A stretch of DNA of 64,000 nt, taken from NCBI GenBank assembly GCA_031548025.1, contig JAVBRM010000114.1, forward strand, positions 1 through 64,000. Direction: 5' to 3'. The translations under genes and the position numbers were made by a program. Positions 27,235-36,342 of the stretch are shown in pieces. The stretch comes from UBA5239 sp031548025 (GTDB taxonomy: Bacteria; Verrucomicrobiota; Lentisphaeria; Victivallales; Victivallaceae). Numbering within the stretch: position 1 is the stretch's first letter; each line of letters opens with the position of its first letter. A model generated the notes under the pieces. That model did no database searches. It saw only the letters and a program-made list of their open reading frames with translations, and was not told the DNA's origin.

Positions 27235-28991
27235 TTGTGGCAGGATGCGGTACCGCCGGGGCAATGGCGGCAATGGCGGCGGCCAGGCTGGGCATGAAAG
27301 TTCTGGTGCTGGAAAAAAATACTTACCCCGGGGGTACTTTTACCGGCGGCTATATCTGCGGATATTATGACAACGGATTGGGCGGAATGGTGGAGGAAAT
27401 GGACGCAAGAGCGGCTGAAGCCAATGCCCATGGCGATTATATCCGCGGTACCGGCGAAGTAAAAAAACTGATCTACGAGCAGGACATGCTGGCCCACGGG
27501 GTGAAGATCGTTTACGAGGCGGTAATTACCGGGGTGTTATGCCGGGATAAACAGGTTTACGGGATTGTCTGGCATGACGGGACCGGTTGGCACGAGGAGC
27601 ATGGCCGGTATATCATCGACTGTACCGCCGATGCCCGGATTTGCGCCATGGCGGGGTGTGAGCTGGTACATGGGCGTGAGGCCGACGGGCTTTATCAGCA
27701 ATTTACCAATTCGGCGGTTTATCTGAATGATCACCGGGCGGTATGGACCGCCAATCCCGATGCCGGACGGGTCGATCAGAACAATGCCGAAGAATTCTCG
27801 CGGACGATGCTGGAAACGGCGACGGTACATCTGCAGGATAAATTTACGGATAATTCTCACCGGATGCTGGCGGCCAATGATATCCCGGGGTTGCGCGAGG
27901 GCGACCGGATTGTGCCGGAAACGTTGCTTACGCTTGAAGAGTTTTTGAATAATCAGGACGAGGTATTCGAACCGGTCTGCTGGAGCAAAACCGTCATCGA
28001 CACCCATGCCAACGATTACCCGCTGGAGAGCGAGATTTTTCAGGACTGGATGATCGGTGATTCGATGTGGGCTACCCGGATATGGTTCGGAGTGCCGCGC
28101 GGAACGCTGGTGCCGCGTGGATTTCAGGGAATTTTGGCCGCCGGGCGGCATGTCGGAGTGGACCACGACATGGGTTATGCCATTCGCATGAATGGCGCCA
28201 TGAGCCGTTTGGGCGAGGCCGCCGGTGTTCTCGCCGCGCTGTCGATCAAATCCGGAGTTTCGGCAATGGCGGTGCCGTATGTCGAGCTGAAAGAAGCGTT
28301 GAAACTTCCGCCGAGCCCGTTGGGAGAAAATAACGAAGTCTGGGGGCTGGATTGGGAACAGATCAAAAACGGGCTGGATTCGGACAAACCTGGATTCGCC
28401 GCCTGGTCGGCGCGCAATCGTCGCGATCCGGAACCCCTGAAACGCTGGTATGACGAAAGCCCTGTCGGTTCGGAATTGCGCTGCCATTCGGCTTTTGCCC
28501 TGGCGCTGATGGGGGATTCATACGGCATCGAGGAACTGCGGCGGATGGTGGAAATCCGCGATTCGTACACGCCGACGACCGGTCGCAAATACAATCATCC
28601 GCGCGGTTACGTGGCGCTCTATTTCCTGGGGAAATTATGCGATACCGATTCTGTGGAACTGATCTGCGGAGTCCTGCGGGAACAGGATATCATCAACAAA
28701 TACGGTTTTCACTCGCATGCTGTCGGGGCTTTGATCAAGATCGGCGACAAACATCCTGAATTGCGGGAACGCATTGCCGTTCAATTGCGCCAGACAGCCG
28801 AGGACCCCGAGTGGCAAATCGAATCGAGACACACGGACGGCGTATTCTGGCGGCGCGACGCCTTGTTTCGCATAGCCATAGCCAAATGCCTGAAACGCTG
28901 GGGAATTCCACATCACATCGCAGACGCCATGAAGAAACTCGACCTGCGGCTAAACGAATACAACCTCGCCGGCCGCAGCCTTTGGAGATAA
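27222..28991 (+). CDS. FAD-dependent oxidoreductase
   Basis: A 589-residue protein starting MYDVIVAGCGTAGAMAAMAA, a good FAD-binding motif (GxGxxG), followed by the ADP-ribose acidic residue in VLVLEKN and PGGTFTGGYICGYYDNG. The return strand (RYIIDCTADARICAMAGCEL) and the C-terminal GVDHDMGYAIRMNGAMSRLGEAAG box fit the FAD_oxidored (PF12831) family. The last 150 residues contain alpha-helical repeats resembling HEAT repeats. Members occur in carbohydrate loci of Lentisphaerota and Planctomycetota with unknown substrates. GGAGGTGAATC before the ATG is a strong ribosome site. Confidence 0.85.
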   Translation: MYDVIVAGCGTAGAMAAMAAARLGMKVLVLEKNTYPGGTFTGGYICGYYDNGLGGMVEEMDARAAEANAHGDYIRGTGEVKKLIYEQDMLAHGVKIVYEAVITGVLCRDKQVYGIVWHDGTGWHEEHGRYIIDCTADARICAMAGCELVHGREADGLYQQFTNSAVYLNDHRAVWTANPDAGRVDQNNAEEFSRTMLETATVHLQDKFTDNSHRMLAANDIPGLREGDRIVPETLLTLEEFLNNQDEVFEPVCWSKTVIDTHANDYPLESEIFQDWMIGDSMWATRIWFGVPRGTLVPRGFQGILAAGRHVGVDHDMGYAIRMNGAMSRLGEAAGVLAALSIKSGVSAMAVPYVELKEALKLPPSPLGENNEVWGLDWEQIKNGLDSDKPGFAAWSARNRRDPEPLKRWYDESPVGSELRCHSAFALALMGDSYGIEELRRMVEIRDSYTPTTGRKYNHPRGYVALYFLGKLCDTDSVELICGVLREQDIINKYGFHSHAVGALIKIGDKHPELRERIAVQLRQTAEDPEWQIESRHTDGVFWRRDALFRIAIAKCLKRWGIPHHIADAMKKLDLRLNEYNLAGRSLWR

Positions 28992-29040
28992 AACCACAAG
29001 GAACATACTGAATCTACAGGCAAGATACATGAATCTGTGA

Positions 29041-29418
29041 TCAACTATTGGCCAGGATGCTTTTGGGTCTGCCGCCTTTTTGACCATTGGTGCGGCTGGC
29101 GGTGGCCTGGCGGGTACTCTTGCGGCGGATCATCTGGCCGCAAGTAAGGCAGCATTCACCTGGTTGGGCCATAGAGGTTTTCACCGTTTGTCCGTTTTGG
29201 AAGAGCTCTTCGGCAGCGAGGTCGAGATTGTCATTCCAGCTTACGCCATAGCCGCCGGGATCAATTCGTACTTGTTCGAAAAGACCGGGGATATTGCGAA
29301 GGTCCTGGAACGCGGGGATGCGGTCAAAGAGTTCCGAAACACGGTGGCAGGTTTGTTTGCCGTTGTTGAATTCGGCCCAAAGGATGAAATCCGGAAGCGG
29401 TTTCAGTCGGGTTATCAT
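29041..29418 (-). CDS. DUF2442 domain protein
   Basis: A 125-residue protein. DFILWAEFNNGKQTCHRVSE, FEQVRIDPGGYGVSWNDNLD and AAEELFQNG match the DUF2442 family, small proteins of unknown function often found next to DUF4160 in toxin-antitoxin-like pairs; no DUF4160 gene is seen here. A basic C-terminal tail (MIRRKSTRQATASRTNGQKG) follows a CLTC motif. The AGGAGG upstream is only two bases from the ATG, so the start is a little uncertain. It stands alone, converging on the oxidoreductase gene. Confidence 0.75.
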   Translation of the reverse strand: MITRLKPLPDFILWAEFNNGKQTCHRVSELFDRIPAFQDLRNIPGLFEQVRIDPGGYGVSWNDNLDLAAEELFQNGQTVKTSMAQPGECCLTCGQMIRRKSTRQATASRTNGQKGGRPKSILANS

Positions 29419-29526
29419 TACCTCCTATCTTGCTGGGCTTGATTTCTGGAAGATAATATATATCCTAATTTAGGCTTTTTAAATTGCTGAGTGTGAAATT
29501 GCAAAGTTTTATGGCGATTGTCCCGT

Positions 29527-29664
29527 GAGACGAGACCGCCAAAAGGCAAAGGACGGAAAAGACTAAAATGACATAAAAGACGGCTTTCAGCTCAAAAATC
29601 AACTGTCCTTTGCGTCTTTTTTGTCCTTTTTATCCTTTAGTCCGACTTTTGATGGAGTCGTCTC
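29527..29664. repeat. dispersed palindromic intergenic repeat, copy A
   Basis: A 138-bp imperfect palindrome with terminal GAGACGA and TCGTCTC and arms made of GGAC/AAAAGAC-type words. The same ends and internal words recur at 54909-55023 in the opposite orientation. It lies in a 320-base gap (29419-29739) in which I see no gene. It could fold into a long hairpin and may stop transcription between converging or unrelated genes, but a non-autonomous mobile origin (MITE-like) is also possible. Confidence 0.75.
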
Positions 29665-29739
29665 ATGATAGTTATGGGAGAAAGTAAACGGATTTCTCCC
29701 ATGAAGCCTCAACTTCATGGAAGAAAATCCGGCAGTTTA

Positions 29740-32700
29740 TTACTTGGTCAGCAGGACGGCGGAGCCGTAGCGGGAGGGGTCTTTGCCGTCGGCGATGCCG
29801 CCGTACCATTCCAGCCAGTGACGGTCCTTGGTGTCGCGGTCATTGATCAGGATGCTGATGCCCATCGGCATATCTTTGACCGGCTTGATATTCAGGACGC
29901 TCCACTGGATCGCGAAAAGATAATCGGTTTCGCCGTCAGTGCGGGTATGGCGGCAGATCAATTCCGGGACCGGCTGGTTCAGAGGCATTTGGTTGAGATT
30001 CATGCTGGCCCAAACCCATGAGTCGGGCTGCTTGCCGTCGGCTTTGATGCCGAATTCGGCGTAGGTGGTCTCCTGGATGCCGTCGTTGTTCGGGCGGATC
30101 ATGTATTTCTGCGGCACGCTGATTCCAATCTGCAACGAATCGCCATCCCACATCGAAGCGCCGTCGGCGGTTTTGAAAGTCTGGTCCTTGACTTTGATCG
30201 AGAAATAGAGATTCTTTTCATCATAGGCCAGTTTGATGGCGCCTTCCGGACGATCAAAATCACCCCGGACAGAGTGGCGGCTCGGCAGGCCGTCTGCAAT
30301 GGAATATTGTCCGCGCGCCGGCCATTGGTCGACGGCGATACTCAGAGCATTTTCGCAATACGGAATCGCTACCGGCAAAATCGCGGCGGGAAGTTGCTGG
30401 AGCCAGGTGTTTGAGGAGGAAGCGCTGAAGCGGGCCTGATAGGTCACCGGGCGTCCATAGCGGGTATTCTGGAGGGGAAGTTTGTAGGATTTACCGGCTT
30501 CCACCGTGGCGGTCGCCAGAACGGTTTTGTGATCGGCCAGGATTTCCAGCTTGGCTTGCGGTACGGCGCTGCCGTTGGCGGCGACTTCGAAGCCTACGGC
30601 GGGTTGTTTGCCGTCATTGATTGCGGTAATGTTTTTCAGGTTAAGCGGCGGCAGGATTTCCAGCATTTTCTGCCAGATATAACGGCTGCTGCCGTTGTCG
30701 TCGAGGCGGATAAACGTATCGTAGATTCCCGGCTTGGCGTCCTGATTCGGGGTGATGCTGACTTGCCATTTGCGTCCGCTGCCTTTGACGGCGGCCTGGG
30801 CGAATTGCATGTTCTGCATGCGAATGCTTCCCTTGAGGCCTTCCGGCAGGGTGATGTCAATGTTCAGCGGTGTTCCCACGGTGGTTTTGAAAACTTCGGG
30901 GCTGAAGGTGGCGGCGAATTTATCGGAGTTGAAATCGGCCATCGAACCGCCGCTGATGTAAACCGGAGCTTCGGACAGTTTCAACGACAGAATGCCGTCT
31001 TTCAGGGGCTGGGTATAGGTCTTGCCGCAGACTTCGGTAATGGTGATTTCGGATTGATTGATCGGCAATTGGAAATTGGCGCTGTCGGGAGTCAGAGAAT
31101 AAGCCACGATCAGGGGCTTGCCCTGGCGTTCGAAAAGCAGAACGCGGACCTGACGGCCGATATTCAACTCGCGAATGAATTCCGCGTTGTAAGTCTGGCG
31201 CGAAACGGTGGCCCAGGCCGCGAAAGCCGGCTTGGGTTCGCGGGTGGGGTTGCCTTTGGCATGCTTGCGCAGCAGTCCGAAATCGAGCTCGCGCTGGCTG
31301 GTGGCGTCGTTCCACAACCCGATATGCCAGACACAGGCTACGAGGTCCGGGATCAGGCGGTTCAGCAGCACCACGCGGGCCAGGTAGGCAGCCTGCTGGA
31401 TTTCAGTGACTTCGCCGCCGGGCTTGGTGGAATAACCGATTTCGCTGATGTACATGGGAACCTTGCGGACGGCCAGCTCCGAAACTTCGCGGCCAAGCTT
31501 GCCCAGGATGTCGACATAACCGGAGGCATCGGGGCTCTGGGCTCCGGGAATATACGGGTGCAACATGATCGAATCAATATATTTGGCGATATCGTAATTG
31601 CGGAAATAACCGATGTATTGGTTGTACTGATTGGCGTTCATCGGGTTGATGCAGATACCGGCGATTTTGCTGCCGGGATCGTGCTTGCGGACCACTTCGC
31701 TTTCCATGCGGATGATATCCATTACGTCGGCCATGGTGCCGTGGAAATTTTCACCGACCATCGGTTCGTTCTGGGTTTCCCAGACATCGACCAAACCGCG
31801 GCGCGAAATGATCTCCTTGACCAGCTTTTCCTTTTGCGCCATCAACTGGTCGTGAGTATACGGCACCATCTTTTTAAAGGGATTCATTACGTTCATGCAG
31901 CGGATGATATTGATTGGCTCGCGTTCGGCGACTTGCTCGGAGGTTGGGGGCGTCGGCTGGAAATCATCTTTCTGGAAATGTGTGAAGAAAAGCTGGCGGT
32001 CCCATTTGGCTCCGGCCAGCGCCCGCAACTCCCGGGTCAAACCGCCCCAAACGCCGAATGCCGGATGGGGAGTCTTGTAATAATCCCCCGGCAGCGGTGT
32101 GGTAATCATCAGGGAAGTCGTCATCGACTTGTCGACTTTGTCCCCTTTAACGATTTCAGCCCGGACTTGGTAGTAATCCGGGCCGGGCAGTACGATCTCT
32201 AGTTCCTTTACTCCGCTTGGGCCTTCGCGGCTGAGCACCTGACGGCCGAAGCCGTCAGTAGCAGTTACCCGCAGGAAGCCCTCGCCGACTTGCGCCGTTA
32301 CTTTGAACTCGGGCAGGCTGTCGTAAATCTGGGCCGGATTGGGCAGATTGAAGGAGATTTCCGGAGCCGGCGGTTCGGCTTCGATGATTTTCAGGTTGTC
32401 GAGATATACTTTGCCGGGGGCTTTGATATTGAAATACAGCATGATTTTCTTGACGTCGCTGTTGCCGTGTTTTTCCGGGAACGGCCCGACTTCGTATTTG
32501 AAATTCTGCCAGGTCGGGGTCAGGGCGGCGGGAGTGGTGAGTTGGGTTTTCTGTTCGCCTTTCGGAGCGAAAAATACCAGCGGCTTGTCGCCCTGCATCA
32601 TAAAGGTCAGGAGGACCGAGGGGACTTCTCCGGCGGTTTCGCAACGGCCGTCGAAACTGATCTGATAGAGCTTGCCCGGCTTGAAATCAAAGCCTTGGAC

Positions 32701-33417
32701 GATGTTGACATTCCGGTTTTCGGGCGGAGTGACCACCAGACAGCGTTCGCCATCGGTAGCGTCCTCCGAAGAAGATTTAACCGCGGCTGCGGTGTTGATA
32801 TAGTAATGACTGATTCCCTGTTCAAACGAAGGGTTCTTGATCAATCCGGCTTCCGCTTTTTCCTGCTTCACTTGAGCCGGAGCATCCTTGGTGCCGACGA
32901 CGAGATTGTCCAGATAAACCCGGCCTTCGCCCTTGACGCGAACATATACCATAATTTTCTTGACATCGTCAGTTCTGTATTTCTCAGGAAACGGTCCGAC
33001 TTCATACTTGAAATTTTGCCAACCGGTTTTCAATGCGGCGGGAGTGGTGATCTGTTTTTTCTGTTGGTCCTTCGGTTCGAAAGGCGCCAGCGGTTTGTTG
33101 CCCTGGAGCATGAAATGAAGGGTCAGTTCGGGCGCTTGGCCTTCTTCGCCGCAACGGGCGTCAAATGATATTTCATACATTGCATCCGGCTTCAGGTTGA
33201 CGCCTTGAACGATATCGACCCGTTTGCCGTCGGCGGGGGTGATTGCCAGGCACTGTTTGCCGTCGGTGGAATCGGTGGTGTCGACGCGGACCATGGTGGG
33301 CTGGTTGATCCAGTAACCGCCGGTACCCTGCTCGAATGAGCCGTTGCTGAGTTGCGGGTCAGCCGCTGCCGCGGAGAAAGCAACGGCGCCGAGAATGGAT
33401 AGTATTGTTTTTTTCAT
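29740..33417 (-). CDS. large secreted glycoside hydrolase with carbohydrate-binding modules
   Basis: A 1225-residue protein with a signal peptide (MKKTILSILGAVAFSAAAA). Two tandem carbohydrate-binding modules of CBM4/9 type (about 22-175 and 192-346) are close copies (NGSFEQG/NPSFEQG, FKYEVGPFPEK, GRVYLDNL/GKVYLDNL). A linker leads to a TIM-barrel catalytic domain, about 450-790, of GH5/GH39-like (clan A) type with two candidate catalytic glutamates, E551 (WETQNEP) and E659 (MYISEIGYS). After a beta-rich region the last 180 residues form a CBM9-like sugar-binding domain (AIKLAYDEKNLYFSIKVKD, WDGDSLQIGI). It lies 20 bases after the prepilin gene in a LacI-controlled operon and acts outside the cytoplasm. 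Its exact substrate is unknown. Confidence 0.8.
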   Translation of the reverse strand: MKKTILSILGAVAFSAAAADPQLSNGSFEQGTGGYWINQPTMVRVDTTDSTDGKQCLAITPADGKRVDIVQGVNLKPDAMYEISFDARCGEEGQAPELTLHFMLQGNKPLAPFEPKDQQKKQITTPAALKTGWQNFKYEVGPFPEKYRTDDVKKIMVYVRVKGEGRVYLDNLVVGTKDAPAQVKQEKAEAGLIKNPSFEQGISHYYINTAAAVKSSSEDATDGERCLVVTPPENRNVNIVQGFDFKPGKLYQISFDGRCETAGEVPSVLLTFMMQGDKPLVFFAPKGEQKTQLTTPAALTPTWQNFKYEVGPFPEKHGNSDVKKIMLYFNIKAPGKVYLDNLKIIEAEPPAPEISFNLPNPAQIYDSLPEFKVTAQVGEGFLRVTATDGFGRQVLSREGPSGVKELEIVLPGPDYYQVRAEIVKGDKVDKSMTTSLMITTPLPGDYYKTPHPAFGVWGGLTRELRALAGAKWDRQLFFTHFQKDDFQPTPPTSEQVAEREPINIIRCMNVMNPFKKMVPYTHDQLMAQKEKLVKEIISRRGLVDVWETQNEPMVGENFHGTMADVMDIIRMESEVVRKHDPGSKIAGICINPMNANQYNQYIGYFRNYDIAKYIDSIMLHPYIPGAQSPDASGYVDILGKLGREVSELAVRKVPMYISEIGYSTKPGGEVTEIQQAAYLARVVLLNRLIPDLVACVWHIGLWNDATSQRELDFGLLRKHAKGNPTREPKPAFAAWATVSRQTYNAEFIRELNIGRQVRVLLFERQGKPLIVAYSLTPDSANFQLPINQSEITITEVCGKTYTQPLKDGILSLKLSEAPVYISGGSMADFNSDKFAATFSPEVFKTTVGTPLNIDITLPEGLKGSIRMQNMQFAQAAVKGSGRKWQVSITPNQDAKPGIYDTFIRLDDNGSSRYIWQKMLEILPPLNLKNITAINDGKQPAVGFEVAANGSAVPQAKLEILADHKTVLATATVEAGKSYKLPLQNTRYGRPVTYQARFSASSSNTWLQQLPAAILPVAIPYCENALSIAVDQWPARGQYSIADGLPSRHSVRGDFDRPEGAIKLAYDEKNLYFSIKVKDQTFKTADGASMWDGDSLQIGISVPQKYMIRPNNDGIQETTYAEFGIKADGKQPDSWVWASMNLNQMPLNQPVPELICRHTRTDGETDYLFAIQWSVLNIKPVKDMPMGISILINDRDTKDRHWLEWYGGIADGKDPSRYGSAVLLTK

Positions 33418-33437
33418 GATATATTGTACCTCGTTTC

Positions 33438-34154
33438 TTACATATTGCTTACTTTGAACGCGTCATTCATGATGAGCTCCTCAAGACCCGGAAATACTTT
33501 TTTCTTATAGGCATCGGTTCTGGAGACTGCCCGCGCGCCACCATCGGCAAAAACCATGTTGGCATTGGCCGAGTGGCGCAACGCAGCGAGATTGAGACTG
33601 CCATTCCCCCAACTGATCATATGGGTTGGATAAGCTTTAGTCGGAGTTCCCGCCAACTTTGCGCTATCCCCGACAATGAAACAGATGCTGGGAGATTTTC
33701 CACTCGGAAGTTTGTACAGATTGTTGTAGGGCACCGTAGCTTCCGAAGGTATCAGTTGGGTCATGTCACGAACAATACCATAGGTACGGTATCCATCGGA
33801 AGCATCGGTTGCAATGTATTTGAGCGGGTTATTCGGAGCGCTCGGGCATTGGAAAATGTTACTTACCGGAAGGTATTTTCCAACACAAAGAGCACCGGCC
33901 CAATAATATGCCTTGGTTGATGCCGGAACGGTTGTCCGCTTATTGTCGTAGGCCGACAGAAGGAATCCGTTGCTGTCATCGGCATATTGAATACATGCCA
34001 TTCCGATCTGTTTAAGATTGCCCATGCACTTGGTGGCCCTGGCTTTCGACCGGGCATTGTTTAACGCCGGCAACAGCATTGCTGCGAGGATGGCGATGAT
34101 CGCGATCACCACCAGGAGTTCAATGAGTGTAAAACTATAACGTTTGAATTTCAT
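33438..34154 (-). CDS. prepilin-type N-terminal methylation domain protein (LacI/GH locus)
   Basis: A 238-residue pseudopilin-like protein: leader MKFKRYS, then FTLIELLVVIAIIAIL, CMGNLKQIGMACIQYADD and a C-terminal RHSANANMVFADGG block in which exactly nine residues separate His from Asp-Gly. The residue before FTLIE is Ser, not Gly. Its start overlaps the end of the LacI gene (ATGA) and the glycosidase gene follows after 20 bases, so the three are one operon. Confidence 0.85.
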   Translation of the reverse strand: MKFKRYSFTLIELLVVIAIIAILAAMLLPALNNARSKARATKCMGNLKQIGMACIQYADDSNGFLLSAYDNKRTTVPASTKAYYWAGALCVGKYLPVSNIFQCPSAPNNPLKYIATDASDGYRTYGIVRDMTQLIPSEATVPYNNLYKLPSGKSPSICFIVGDSAKLAGTPTKAYPTHMISWGNGSLNLAALRHSANANMVFADGGARAVSRTDAYKKKVFPGLEELIMNDAFKVSNM

Positions 34155-35185
34155 TTTCCCATCTCCTGTTTTTTAGGGGTTTTGATATTCATAGTTGACT
34201 TACGTATGATTAATTCGGTCGGTATCAGGATTTCCCGATGCGGACCGTCTTCACGCCCGGTGATGCGGTCGATCAGCAGTGTGGCGGCGGTGGCTCCCAC
34301 TTTTTCCGCCTGCTGGTCCACAGTGGTTAATTGCGGACGCAACTTGCCGCAGATCGGCAGGTTACCGAATCCGGTAATGGCCAGTTGTTCCGGAACTTTG
34401 ATGCCGAGTTCATGAGCGGCATTCATGGCGTCGATGGCCAGATTGTCGTTGAAACATACCAGTACTTCGGGTAGTTCCGAGCCGGCGAGGAATTTTTTCA
34501 ACAGTTTGGTATTGTCGGCGTCGCAGTTGGAAATTTCGCACAAATACTTGGCGTTTACCGGAAGATTGTGCTTGAACATGGCGTCGAGGAAACCGGCTTT
34601 GCGCTCCTGACCGCTGCTGACCGCATCGTAAATGATTCCGCCGATCCGCCGGTAACCGCACTCGATCAGATACTCGGTCATCCGGACCATGGCTTCGCGG
34701 TTGTTGGTGCCGACATAATCGAATTCGTTGATCCCCCAGTATTGGTCCACCAGGACGATCGGGTTGTGAAACGAATAAAGTTGCGCCATATAAGCCGGGG
34801 AGGGCGGATTGGCCATCGGCAACAGCAACAGACCATCGACCCGGCGCCTGGCAAAACGGTTCAGCAAATCGGCGTCGTCCCGGACCATTTTGTCCCAACT
34901 GATCACATATGAATCGTAACCGTGTTCATGAAGAGCCTGATGGATGCCGTTCATGACGCCGCCGGTGAACTGGCACTGGAATTGGTTGCAGGCGATGCCG
35001 ATGCTGCGGCTTTTGCCGGTCTGGACGTATTCGACCATGGCATTGGGCTGGTAGCCGTATTTGTTGGCTACGGCTTTGATCCGTTCCCGGGTGGCGTGCT
35101 TGATACCGGCACGGCCATTCAGAGCCTTGGAAACGGTGGATTCGCCGACTGCGCAAATCTTTCCGATTTCTTTCATTGAGATCAT
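34151..35185 (-). CDS. LacI-family transcriptional regulator
   Basis: A 344-residue regulator. The N-terminal helix-turn-helix (MKEIGKICAVGESTVSKALNG, GIKHATRERIKAVANKYGYQPN) is followed by a sugar-binding domain (RSIGIACNQF, FDYVGTNNREAM, LVCFNDNLAIDAMNAAHELG, LTTVDQQAEKVG). It is the first gene of an operon with a prepilin-like protein and a secreted glycosidase and has a strong promoter with two matching palindromes upstream, which suggests self-regulation. The inducer is unknown. Confidence 0.92.
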   Translation of the reverse strand: MISMKEIGKICAVGESTVSKALNGRAGIKHATRERIKAVANKYGYQPNAMVEYVQTGKSRSIGIACNQFQCQFTGGVMNGIHQALHEHGYDSYVISWDKMVRDDADLLNRFARRRVDGLLLLPMANPPSPAYMAQLYSFHNPIVLVDQYWGINEFDYVGTNNREAMVRMTEYLIECGYRRIGGIIYDAVSSGQERKAGFLDAMFKHNLPVNAKYLCEISNCDADNTKLLKKFLAGSELPEVLVCFNDNLAIDAMNAAHELGIKVPEQLAITGFGNLPICGKLRPQLTTVDQQAEKVGATAATLLIDRITGREDGPHREILIPTELIIRKSTMNIKTPKKQEMGK

Positions 35186-35223
35186 GCTTTACCATCCTGC
35201 CAATTGTAATTGCTTTATATATT

Positions 35224-35251
35224 ATTATAATGAATAAGTCGAAAATGTCAA
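35224..35251 (-). promoter_or_regulatory. sigma70-type promoter of the LacI-prepilin-glycosidase operon
   Basis: On the minus strand TTGACA (35246-35251), a 16-base spacer and TATAAT (35224-35229), both consensus, about 40 bases ahead of the LacI start. Confidence 0.75.
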
Positions 35252-35351
35252 CTACTTGAAATGAAAATTTATTGATATTTTTATGTATTTACGTAAAACA
35301 CTTATAATGAATTATATAGATATTTTATATTGAAATTTCAAGTACTTGAAA
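35246..35351 (-). promoter_or_regulatory. two operator-like palindromes 90 bp apart
   Basis: TTTCAAGTACTTGAAA at 35336-35351 is a perfect 16-base palindrome. A 14/16 match (TTTCAAGTAGTTGACA on the minus strand, 35246-35261) overlaps the -35 box. Two similar sites at this spacing suggest DNA looping by the LacI-type protein encoded just downstream. A separate TTTACGTAAA palindrome lies between them (35288-35297). Between the sites I see no gene. Confidence 0.55.
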
Positions 35352-35481
35352 AACTTGAAAGTAAATGTTGTTTTGGCAAGTGTTTGAGGTGGGAATGGGG
35401 GCAAGCGTGATTGGAGATCGTCCGACCTCTCCCGGATGTACTCGATGAATTGGCTGTTGGGTTTGGTGTCTGCCGTAAATA

Positions 35482-36087
35482 TCAGACCGATTTGATGGTT
35501 TTTCGAAAGAGATACGTTGTAAGCGTCTGATTACCAAGAGGGGGATTGGTGGGGAACTTTGCTGCTTCCGAGAATCCATTCTTGTAATAGTAATCAAAAT
35601 CGCATGTTTCATCCGTCCACAAGAGGAAAGACGGTATGCCGTGCTTCCGGCAACGTTTTTCGAATTCAGCCAGCAATGTCCGTCCGGCTCCCTTGCGGAT
35701 GCTGGCGAATAAAAGCAGCGCCACTTCTCCAGTCAACGCGTGGTTCTGTTCCTTTTGGCTATTTCCATCAAGGTATGCTTTGTAGTCCTGAAAAAAATCC
35801 TCTTCTTCTTTGTTGTTCAGTTGGCCGGAAATCCATTGGTCGGCAAGCGCACTGTCGGCATGCGAAGCTGGAGCCGCGAGCAAAAAAGCGCAAAGTTTTC
35901 CATTCTCCGTGGCGCCGAGGGAAAACGGAGAATCCGGAACGTAGTAGTAGCGTACCAGGTACTGATAAATCAGCGGACACATCTTCTCCGGCATTTCGGG
36001 AGCTTCACCTTTCCATTGCTGCAAGGCGATCATTCCGGCATCGTTCAGATGATCTGTGGTAAAATCATGAATTTCAAGTGTGTTCAT
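35482..36087 (-). CDS. GNAT-family N-acetyltransferase
   Basis: A 201-residue protein starting MNTLEIHDFTTDHL, preferred over an upstream ATG because of the fold start and CAGGAA before it. The acetyl-CoA-binding motif is recognisable as IRKGAGRTLLAEFEKRCRKHG, preceded by the strand GEVALLLFASI and followed by FLLWTDETCDFDYYYKNGFSEA, the usual end of the GNAT fold. The acceptor substrate is unknown. It is preceded by the 74-residue membrane protein, with the stop-to-start gap only 19 bases. Confidence 0.8.
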   Translation of the reverse strand: MNTLEIHDFTTDHLNDAGMIALQQWKGEAPEMPEKMCPLIYQYLVRYYYVPDSPFSLGATENGKLCAFLLAAPASHADSALADQWISGQLNNKEEEDFFQDYKAYLDGNSQKEQNHALTGEVALLLFASIRKGAGRTLLAEFEKRCRKHGIPSFLLWTDETCDFDYYYKNGFSEAAKFPTNPPLGNQTLTTYLFRKTIKSV

Positions 36088-36106
36088 AATGGTTGTATTC
36101 CTGACT

Positions 36107-36331
36107 CTATGACCTGGGTTTGGTGCCCCACATGGAGTACATGAAAAGGGCAATGCCGATCAGTTGCGGGAACATCAGCAGTTGGCTCCAGTAAATGGTC
36201 ATGCCGACCATTTCGCGGTTCTCGGAGGAGGGGGAAGTGGTTGTCGCCAGATAGATATTGTAGATCTGGACCGCCAGCGGAATGGCGAACAGAATGATTC
36301 CGATAATCATGAATTTGGTTTTTTTGCTCAT
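36107..36331 (-). CDS. small two-helix membrane protein
   Basis: A 74-residue protein with two membrane segments (KFMIIGIILFAIPLAVQIYN and LLMFPQLIGIALFMYSMW) joined by a short polar loop. AGAGG seven bases before the ATG supports it. It sits between tilS and the acetyltransferase on the same strand and may be co-transcribed with both. Function unknown. Confidence 0.75.
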   Translation of the reverse strand: MSKKTKFMIIGIILFAIPLAVQIYNIYLATTTSPSSENREMVGMTIYWSQLLMFPQLIGIALFMYSMWGTKPRS

Positions 36332-36342
36332 GTCAAGCCTCT

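Noticed and set aside
30529..32202. A 557-residue open frame on the plus strand, antisense to the secreted glycosidase.
   Set aside because: The minus strand carries a signal peptide, carbohydrate-binding modules and catalytic motifs; the plus-strand frame has no recognisable domain.
35325..35481. A short minus-strand stretch reading KPNSQFIEYIRERSDDLQ, which looks like the end of a protein.
   Set aside because: No start, ribosome site or homologous partner can be seen, and it lies out of frame after the acetyltransferase stop; it may be a gene remnant but cannot be supported.
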